From the NCBI GenBank assembly GCA_900555765.1, contig USMA01000016.1, positions 1-11,773 on the forward strand: a DNA stretch of 11,773 nt, given 5' to 3'. Position numbers and translations under genes: made by a program. The stretch comes from an uncultured Collinsella sp. GTDB lineage: Bacteria; Actinomycetota; Coriobacteriia; Coriobacteriales; Coriobacteriaceae. Below, one piece after another: positions 6,941 through 11,773 of this stretch (position 1 is the first letter of the stretch; the number at the start of each line of letters is the position of its first letter). The notes beneath the pieces were generated by a model, which was given only the letters and a program-made list of their open reading frames with translations, did no database searches and was not told where the DNA came from.

Positions 6941-7054
6941 ATGAAGGTACGTCCTTCGGTCAAGAAGATGTGCGATAAGTGCAAAATCATTAGGCGCCAT
7001 GGCAAGGTCCTCGTCATTTGCGAGAACCCCCGTCATAAGCAGCGTCAGGGTTAA
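6941..7054 (+). CDS. rpmJ: Large-subunit ribosomal protein L36, zinc type (bL36)
   Basis: L36 is the smallest 50S protein and stabilises 23S rRNA near the peptidyl transferase region. The 37-residue product starts [11 protein letters not shown] and carries the zinc set C11, C14, C27 and H32, so it is the metal-binding form. It ends in KQRQG. The ATG follows AAAGGAAG at short spacing. The gene sits between infA and rpsM, its standard position. Confidence 0.96.
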   Translation: MKVRPSVKKMCDKCKIIRRHGKVLVICENPRHKQRQG

Positions 7055-7068
7055 GAGAGGAGACTACG

Positions 7069-7443
7069 TTGGCCCGTATTAATGGTGTCGACCTCCCGCG
7101 TGAGAAGCGCGTTGAGATCGGTCTGACCTACATTTACGGCATCGGCCGCACCACTGCGACGAAGATCTGCGTCGAGTGCAACGTTAACGTGGATACGCGC
7201 GTTAAGGACCTCACCGAGGATGAGGTTAACGCCATCCGCGATTATATCGATAAGAACCAGATCATGGTTGAGGGCGACCTCCGCCGTGAGCGCAACCAGA
7301 ACGTCAAGCGCCTTATGGACATCGGCTGCAACCGCGGCCTTCGTCACCGCAAGGGCCTCCCGGTCCGCGGCCAGCGCACCCACACTAACGCTCGTACCCG
7401 CAAGGGCCCGAAGCGTCAGATCGGTGCTAAGAAGAAGAAATAA
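7069..7443 (+). CDS. rpsM: Small-subunit ribosomal protein S13 (uS13)
   Basis: S13 lies in the head of the 30S subunit, contacts P-site tRNA and forms bridges to L5. The 124-residue protein begins (M)[20 protein letters not shown], contains the helix-two-turn-helix [12 protein letters not shown], and ends with the signature [25 protein letters not shown] and a lysine tail. The start codon is TTG, supported by GAGGAG (7057-7062) six bases upstream and by the conserved N-terminus; no ATG is available at a sensible place. Its stop codon overlaps the SD of rpsK. Confidence 0.96.
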   Translation: MARINGVDLPREKRVEIGLTYIYGIGRTTATKICVECNVNVDTRVKDLTEDEVNAIRDYIDKNQIMVEGDLRRERNQNVKRLMDIGCNRGLRHRKGLPVRGQRTHTNARTRKGPKRQIGAKKKK

Positions 7444-7457
7444 GGAGCGCTAGATAG

Positions 7458-7862
7458 ATGGCTACTGCTAAGAAGAACGTTCGCGCTGCCCGTCTGAAGC
7501 GCGCGGACCGTAAGAACATTTCCGTGGGCCAGGCTCACATTCGTTCTACGTTCAACAACACGATCGTTTCGATCACCGATCCCCAGGGCAACGTCATTTC
7601 CTGGAAGTCGGCTGGCCAGGTGGGCTTCAAGGGCTCCCGTAAGTCCACGCCGTTTGCTGCCCAGATGGCTGCCGAGGCTGCTGCCAAGCAGGCCATGGAG
7701 CACGGTATGAAGAAGGTTTCCGTCTTCGTCAAGGGCCCCGGCTCCGGTCGTGAGACCGCCATCCGCTCCCTCCAGGCTGCTGGCCTCGAGGTCTCGAGCA
7801 TCCAGGACAAGACCCCCATTCCGCACAACGGCTGCCGCCCCAAGAAGCGTCGCCGCGTGTAA
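7458..7862 (+). CDS. rpsK: Small-subunit ribosomal protein S11 (uS11)
   Basis: S11 is part of the 30S platform near the E site and the mRNA exit. The 134-residue protein has a basic N-terminal arm, the core [20 protein letters not shown], the [14 protein letters not shown] segment, VKGPGSGRE, and the C-terminal signature [18 protein letters not shown]. The ATG follows TAAGGAG, which includes the stop codon of rpsM, so the two are probably translationally coupled. Confidence 0.97.
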   Translation: MATAKKNVRAARLKRADRKNISVGQAHIRSTFNNTIVSITDPQGNVISWKSAGQVGFKGSRKSTPFAAQMAAEAAAKQAMEHGMKKVSVFVKGPGSGRETAIRSLQAAGLEVSSIQDKTPIPHNGCRPKKRRRV

Positions 7863-7881
7863 CTGAAAGGATCGTATCAAT

Positions 7882-8478
7882 ATGGCAATCGACAGGACTC
7901 CTGTTCTTAAGCGCTGCCGTCAGCTCGGGATCGATCCCGCTGAGCTCGGTTACAGCAGCAAGAAGGAATCTATCCGTCAGCCCAAGCGCCGTCGCAAGGA
8001 ATCTGAGTACGGCATGCAGCTGCGCGAGAAGCAGAAGGTCAAGTTCATCTATGGCGTTCTGGAGAAGCAGTTCCACGGCTACTTCAACAAGGCCCGTAAG
8101 ATGAACGGCGTCACCGGTGAGAACCTCATGATCATCCTTGAGTCTCGCCTCGACAACGTCGTCTTCCGTCTTGGCTTCGCCCGCACCCGCAAAGAGGCTC
8201 GTCAGTCCGTCCGTCACGGTCACTTCACCGTGAACGGCAAGCGCGTGGACATCCCGTCCTACCGCGTCAAGGCCGGCGACGTCGTCGCTGTCGGCGAGAA
8301 GTTCCGTGACCTCCTCCCCATCAAGGAGGCCCTGATTTCCTCCGAGCGCTTTGAGGTCCCTGGCTGGCTCGAGGTCGATATCGAGAAGCTGTCTGGTAAC
8401 GTGCTCGCTCTGCCGACGCGTGAGCAGATCAGCGGTGATATCAACGAGCAGCTCATCGTCGAGCTCTACTCTAAGTAG
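7882..8478 (+). CDS. rpsD: Small-subunit ribosomal protein S4, cysteine-poor form (uS4)
   Basis: S4 initiates 30S assembly by binding the 5' domain of 16S rRNA and helps form the mRNA entry site; in E. coli it represses the alpha operon. The 198-residue protein has the N-terminal basic region (RTPVLKRCRQLGIDP), the SEYGMQLREKQKVKFIYGV block and the S4 RNA-binding domain at about 90-150 (ESRLDNVVFRLGFARTRKEARQ, then VNGKRVDIPSYRV). Only one cysteine (C12) occurs, so the N-terminal zinc knuckle of the C+ form is absent. The SD AAAGGAT lies ten bases before the ATG. Confidence 0.97.
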   Translation: MAIDRTPVLKRCRQLGIDPAELGYSSKKESIRQPKRRRKESEYGMQLREKQKVKFIYGVLEKQFHGYFNKARKMNGVTGENLMIILESRLDNVVFRLGFARTRKEARQSVRHGHFTVNGKRVDIPSYRVKAGDVVAVGEKFRDLLPIKEALISSERFEVPGWLEVDIEKLSGNVLALPTREQISGDINEQLIVELYSK

Positions 8479-8510
8479 TCCATCCGGGCTGCTGAGGCTG
8501 GAGGTAATAC

Positions 8511-9452
8511 ATGTCAGAATTCATTAGGCCTCAGGTTCAGGTCGAAGAGATCAACGAGACGTCTGCTCGTGTCTCCGTCGAGCCGCTCGAGCGTGGTTAC
8601 GGCGATACGCTGGGTAACTCCCTTCGTCGCGTTCTTCTGTCCTCGCTCGAGGGTGCCGCCGTCGAGGCTATTCAGATCGATGGTGCGCAGCACGAGTTCA
8701 TGACCATCCCTAACATGGTCGAGGATGTCACCGACATCGTCCTGAATGTCAAGGGTCTTGTCTTCAGGGCTCTCGGCACGACCGACGAGGCGACCGCCAC
8801 CATTTCGGTTGACGGCCCCTGCGAGGTCACCGGTGCGGACTTCTTTATTCCGTCCGAGTTTGAGCTGGTCAACCCCGAGCAGCATATCGCTACGCTCACC
8901 GAGGGTGGCCATCTCACCATGAGCATGCGCATCGGCTATGGCCGCGGCTATGTCTCTGGCGAGGCCAACAAGCGCGACAACGATCCCATCGGTGTGATCC
9001 ACGTCGACTCGCTGTACTCGCCGGTTTCCCGTTGCGCCAAGCTCGTTGAGGCTTGCCGTGTCGGTCAGCACACCGACTACGACCGCCTTGTCCTCGAGAT
9101 CGAGACCAACGGCTCCATCGCCCCGCGCGACGCCGTGGTCCAGGCTGCCAATATCATCAACCAGCATATGGCCGCCTTTATGAACCTTGCCGAGACCCCC
9201 GAGGTCGAGGAGGAGGCTTCGATCTTCGCTCCCGAGGTCACCAACGACAACGCCGAGCTGGACAAGCAGATCGAGGAGCTGGACCTTTCCGTCCGTTCCT
9301 ACAACTGCCTTAAGCGCGCCAGCATTCACTCGGTCCGTCAGCTCGTTGAGTTCTCGGAGAACGATCTGCTCAACATCCGTAACTTTGGTGTTAAGTCGAT
9401 CGAGGAAGTGAAGGACAAGCTTGAGTCCATGGGCCTGAGCCTGAAGGCTTAA
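8511..9452 (+). CDS. rpoA: DNA-directed RNA polymerase alpha subunit
   Basis: RpoA dimerises to scaffold assembly of beta and beta' and contacts UP elements and activators. The 313-residue protein has the N-terminal dimerisation domain with the LERGYGDTLGNSLRRVLLSS signature (26-45), an acidic linker (about 228-252), and a C-terminal domain (about 257-313) with VRSYNCLKR, holding the Arg, Asn, Cys and Lys equivalents of the E. coli DNA-contact set, and the IRNFGVKSIEEVKDKL helix-hairpin-helix. The SD GGAGG lies just upstream of the ATG. The gene is 32 bases after rpsD and 30 before rplQ, its usual place. Confidence 0.97.
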   Translation: MSEFIRPQVQVEEINETSARVSVEPLERGYGDTLGNSLRRVLLSSLEGAAVEAIQIDGAQHEFMTIPNMVEDVTDIVLNVKGLVFRALGTTDEATATISVDGPCEVTGADFFIPSEFELVNPEQHIATLTEGGHLTMSMRIGYGRGYVSGEANKRDNDPIGVIHVDSLYSPVSRCAKLVEACRVGQHTDYDRLVLEIETNGSIAPRDAVVQAANIINQHMAAFMNLAETPEVEEEASIFAPEVTNDNAELDKQIEELDLSVRSYNCLKRASIHSVRQLVEFSENDLLNIRNFGVKSIEEVKDKLESMGLSLKA

Positions 9453-9482
9453 TGCTTCGCATATTTGAGGAGAAACTAGACC

Positions 9483-9950
9483 ATGCGTCACAACGTTAAG
9501 AAGGGCCTGAAGCTCGGCACCGATGCGAGCCACACCAAGGCCATGAAGAAGAGCCTTGCTAAGGCCCTCTTCGAGAACGACCGCATCAAGACCACCGAGA
9601 CCCGCGCTAAGGCGCTGCGTTCGGTCGTCGACCCGATCATCACTTGGGCCAAGAAGGGCGACCTGCATTCTCGTCGTCTGGCTATCGCCAAGCTCGGCGA
9701 TAAGCAGCTCGTTGCCGAGATCTTCGACAAGGCTGCTCAGGGCATGTGGCAGGACCGCAACGGCGGTTACACCCGCATCATGAAGCTCGGTAACCGCAAG
9801 GGCGACAACGCTCCCATCGTTATCATGGAGCTCGTCACCGAGCCTTGCACGCCTAAGGCCAAGAAGGCTGCTCCGGCCCCCAAGAAGGCCGCTGCTCCCA
9901 AGAAGGTCGAGGCTGTCGAGGAGTCTCCTGCTGAGGAGACCGCTGAGTAG
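9483..9950 (+). CDS. rplQ: Large-subunit ribosomal protein L17 with basic/acidic tail (bL17)
   Basis: L17 is a 50S protein near the exit tunnel. Residues 1 to about 120 are a standard L17 domain: MRHNVKKGLKLGTDASHTKAM, the KALFENDRIKTTETRAKALR block, and GGYTRIMKLGNRKGDNAP. The last 35 or so residues form a low-complexity tail, first Ala/Pro/Lys-rich (APAPKKAAAPKK) then acidic (VEESPAEETAE), which is absent from the E. coli and Bacillus proteins (127 and 120 residues) but of a kind seen in actinobacterial ribosomal proteins. The SD GAGGAG (9467-9472) lies ten bases from the ATG. A strong terminator follows. Confidence 0.96.
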   Translation: MRHNVKKGLKLGTDASHTKAMKKSLAKALFENDRIKTTETRAKALRSVVDPIITWAKKGDLHSRRLAIAKLGDKQLVAEIFDKAAQGMWQDRNGGYTRIMKLGNRKGDNAPIVIMELVTEPCTPKAKKAAPAPKKAAAPKKVEAVEESPAEETAE

Positions 9951-9976
9951 ACATTCCGTCTGCATAGGCTATATTC

Positions 9977-10007
9977 GAGGGGTACGTTCGCGTACCCCTC
10001 TTTTTTT
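9977..10007 (+). terminator. Intrinsic terminator after rplQ
   Basis: GAGGGGTACG (9977-9986) and CGTACCCCTC (9991-10000) form a perfect ten-pair stem around a TTCG tetraloop, directly followed by seven T residues. This is the only textbook intrinsic terminator in the window, and it marks the end of the ribosomal-protein transcript. Confidence 0.95.
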
Positions 10008-10042
10008 GTCGCGAAACCGTTACTTGTTTGTTGGGAGCGCCC

Positions 10043-10867
10043 ATGACTGCGCCGTCTGATTTCAATTCGATTCCAGAGCTCGATGCCACGCTCGTTTTCC
10101 GCGTGGCCTATGATGGCTCGTCGTATAGCGGATTTGCCGTGCAGCCGGGACAGACGACGGTTGCGGGTGAGCTACGTCGAGCCATCGAGACGCTGCTTCG
10201 CCGCCCAATCGATCTTACGTGCGCGGGGCGTACCGATGCCGGCGTGCATGCGGTGGCCCAATACATCAGCGTGCCCGTAACGGACGCTGAGCTCGCTTGT
10301 ACGCGCCGTAGGTGGCTGAGGGCTATGGATGCCCTCCTTCCCAAAGATATCGCCATCAACGAGGTCTACAAGGCTCGTAAGGGCTTTTCTGCGCGCTTTG
10401 ACGCGCGTTCTCGCACTTACACCTATCGCATTGCCGACCGTGATGCGCGGCCCGTGCTGTCACGCGGTGCTGTGTGGTGGCATCGCTATCCCCTCGACGT
10501 CGATGCGATGGCGGCCGCCTGCCCTGCGCTTTTAGGCGAGCAGGACTTTAAAAGCTTTTGCAAGGTTGCCTCGGCCGTTGGCAAGCCCACGCATCGCTGC
10601 GTGATGCGTGCCGAGTTTGGCCATGAGGTTGCGTTTGGCGAGGACATCCTGACGTTTACCATCGAGGGTAATGCGTTTCTGCATTCGATGGTTCGTACGA
10701 TCGTGGGCACGCTTGTCGAGATTGGCATGCATCGCCGTGAACCCGAGTGGATGCGCGAGGTCATCGATGCTTGCGACCGTACCGCTGCGGGCCCCACGGC
10801 TCCTGCCTGCGGCCTTACGTTTATGGGCGTGGATTATGATCCCGCCGAGCTTGTCGTGCTCGACTAG
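10043..10867 (+). CDS. truA: tRNA pseudouridine(38-40) synthase TruA
   Basis: TruA converts uridines 38, 39 and 40 of the tRNA anticodon arm to pseudouridine. The 274-residue protein has the N-terminal VAYDGSSYSGFAVQP motif, the catalytic aspartate D65 in GRTDAGVHA, the RFDARSRTYTYRI block, DFKSFCK, and the C-terminal EGNAFLHSMVRTIVGTLVEIG motif. I start at the ATG at 10043, which has GGGAG (10033-10037) five bases upstream; an in-frame TTG at 10028 gives an unconserved extension. The gene lies after the rplQ terminator and no clear promoter separates them, so expression probably relies on terminator read-through or an unrecognised promoter. Codon choice is less biased than in the ribosomal genes, as expected for lower expression. 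Confidence 0.96.
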   Translation: MTAPSDFNSIPELDATLVFRVAYDGSSYSGFAVQPGQTTVAGELRRAIETLLRRPIDLTCAGRTDAGVHAVAQYISVPVTDAELACTRRRWLRAMDALLPKDIAINEVYKARKGFSARFDARSRTYTYRIADRDARPVLSRGAVWWHRYPLDVDAMAAACPALLGEQDFKSFCKVASAVGKPTHRCVMRAEFGHEVAFGEDILTFTIEGNAFLHSMVRTIVGTLVEIGMHRREPEWMREVIDACDRTAAGPTAPACGLTFMGVDYDPAELVVLD

Positions 10868-11027
10868 GGGAGGGCTCGACGCGTCGTGCGTCGACCCTGT
10901 CATCTGTGGGCTGCGCGTGTGCAACATCTGTTCTTGGCGTGCAATACAACCGGTGTCTCATTGCTTTTATTGCCGGGGTGTACCATGAACCACGGTTTGA
11001 TTCATTGCTGTCGAGAGGACGGATAAT
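10868..11027 (+). other. 160-base intergenic region after truA
   Basis: Apart from the hairpin at its left end, no gene or clear promoter was seen. A 13-codon ATG frame (10985-11026) ends two bases before the next start but has no good SD. The segment GAGAGGA (11013-11019) is the likely SD for the glycosyltransferase-like frame that follows. Confidence 0.4.
10871..10898 (+). terminator. Hairpin after truA, possible weak terminator
   Basis: TCGACGC (10876-10882) pairs with GCGTCGA (10888-10894) around a five-base loop, and GGG (10872-10874) pairs with CCC (10895-10897) across one bulged C. The stem begins four bases after the truA stop codon. No U-tract follows, so an intrinsic terminator is doubtful; a processed or protected 3' end is equally possible. 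Confidence 0.35.
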
Positions 11028-11773
11028 TTGGTTCGACGTGGCTCGCATCCGCGACTTTCGGTGATCCTTGTGGTAGAAGGTTCGCCCAGCTATGCGATGC
11101 GTGCGCTCGAGAGTATCCAGAACCAAGACCTCTACGATTTGCAGATTGTCGTTGTCTGACGCGATGCTGCGCCCGGTGAGCGCCATTCTCTTCAAGTTGC
11201 TGCCGACAGGGACATTCATATTGATTTGATTGACGTCGAGGACGCGAAGCGCGGTGCTTGTCTTCGTGCCGGTTTTGCTGCCTCGCGTGGCTCTCAAATC
11301 ATCGCTATGAACGCCGATGAGTGGCTTGCTCCGCAGTCCCTTTCCAAGATGGTCGATATCGCGTGCGATACAGCGGCAGACATGGTGTTCCCCACGGTGT
11401 CGCTCGACCGCTATGATGCACATCGAGAGCGCCATTCGCGCGTCTTGGATGCTACTCATATTTCCATTGATAGTAAATCTTCGATGGTGGCCGGGCTGCC
11501 TCAGTTGATTTTAGGCGGCCTAGTCGCTCAGACCTCTGGCGTGATGTACAGCCGCTCGCTGTTTGAGGCATGCCTTTTATGCGACAAGGTGTTTCGTACA
11601 GTTGGGTTTATGGCATGCGCGCTTTCGCAGACACGATGCGTGTCCGGCTGCGGCGATGCTTGTTTCCACGCGGCGGCACCTAAGCTTACAGATGCCTTTG
11701 ATCCCACCATGTATGCCAAGGTATCCGATGACACCCGAGCGCTCGACGAGCTTGCGGACTCACTCTCGGAAGC
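11028..11773 (+). pseudogene. Family 2 glycosyltransferase-like frame with in-frame TGA (partial at window end)
   Basis: From a TTG with a good SD (GAGAGGA, 11013-11019, eight bases upstream) the translation reads as the start of a GT-A fold: PRLSVILVVEGSPS, ALESIQNQDLYDLQIVVV, matching the first beta-strand, helix and second beta-strand of family 2 enzymes. Codon 44 is TGA (11157-11159), exactly where the conserved Asp after that strand normally lies. The same frame then stays open for 204 codons to the window edge and keeps family features: AGFAASRGSQIIAMNADEWLAPQSL corresponds to the usual ALDADDW region, although the first Asp of the DxD is Asn here. The distal part is rich in Cys (for example CVSGCGDACF). 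No frame change occurs, so this is a single stop codon: a nonsense mutation, sequence error or recoded codon. Restart at ATG 11308 lacks an SD. The acceptor and pathway cannot be told. Confidence 0.6.

Noticed and set aside
10028..10042. TTG at 10028 as the truA start
   Set aside because: The extension MLGAP is not conserved, and the ATG at 10043 has an SD-like GGGAG five bases upstream.
10985..11026. 13-codon ATG frame (MNHGLIHCCREDG) before the glycosyltransferase-like gene, as a leader peptide
   Set aside because: No good SD site, no run of regulatory codons, and no attenuator stem downstream.
5680..11159. Genome-wide reassignment of TGA to an amino acid
   Set aside because: adk ends in TGA at the normal family length within the ATGA overlap with map, so TGA is a functional stop here.
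1..11773. CRISPR arrays, insertion sequences, phage or defence genes
   Set aside because: No spaced repeats, transposase frames, terminal inverted repeats or attachment sites were seen; nearly all the DNA is conserved housekeeping sequence.

Overview
The window is a stretch of the bacterial S10/spc/alpha ribosomal-protein supercluster, all on the + strand. Order: rplE, rpsN, rpsH, rplF, rplR, rpsE, rpmD, rplO, secY, adk, map, infA, rpmJ, rpsM, rpsK, rpsD, rpoA, rplQ, truA, then a truncated glycosyltransferase-like reading frame at the right edge. The secY-adk-map-infA-rpmJ-rpsM-rpsK-rpsD-rpoA-rplQ-truA order is typical of Firmicutes and Actinobacteria. High GC (roughly 60%), short zinc-type S14, cysteine-poor S4, an Ala/Lys/Glu-rich tail on L17 and strong SD sites suggest a high-GC Gram-positive, most likely an intestinal Coriobacteriia (Collinsella/Olsenella type). 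The genus is inferred, not proven.

Layout. Positions 1-224 hold no recognisable gene, although rplX would normally lie directly upstream of rplE; the stretch carries a plausible sigma70-type promoter. Positions 225-2136 carry rplE, rpsN, rpsH and rplF separated by gaps of 33-119 bases. Three gaps (after rplE, after rpsN and after rplF) each contain a stable predicted RNA hairpin. From rplR to map (2212-6467) the genes are packed tightly: SD sites lie inside preceding genes, rplO/secY overlap by 7 bases and adk/map by 4. A 104-base gap before infA holds a candidate promoter with an 11-bp-spaced direct repeat, and a 150-base gap before rpmJ may fold in alternative ways. rpmJ to rplQ is again compact and ends in a perfect 10-bp intrinsic terminator at 9977-10007. 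truA lies beyond that terminator.

How the genes work together. The r-proteins build both ribosomal subunits. SecY is the membrane channel for nascent secreted and membrane proteins. Adk balances adenine nucleotides. Map removes initiator methionine, IF-1 acts in initiation, RpoA is the RNA polymerase alpha subunit, and TruA pseudouridylates the tRNA anticodon arm. This is core growth-rate-controlled machinery, and I found no new defence or mobile system in it. The oddest feature is at the right end (11028-11773): a family 2 glycosyltransferase-like frame with one in-frame TGA after codon 43, then at least 204 more open codons in the same frame. It may be a nonsense mutation, a sequence error or a recoded codon. 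The rest is an ordinary conserved locus with interesting intergenic RNA structure.
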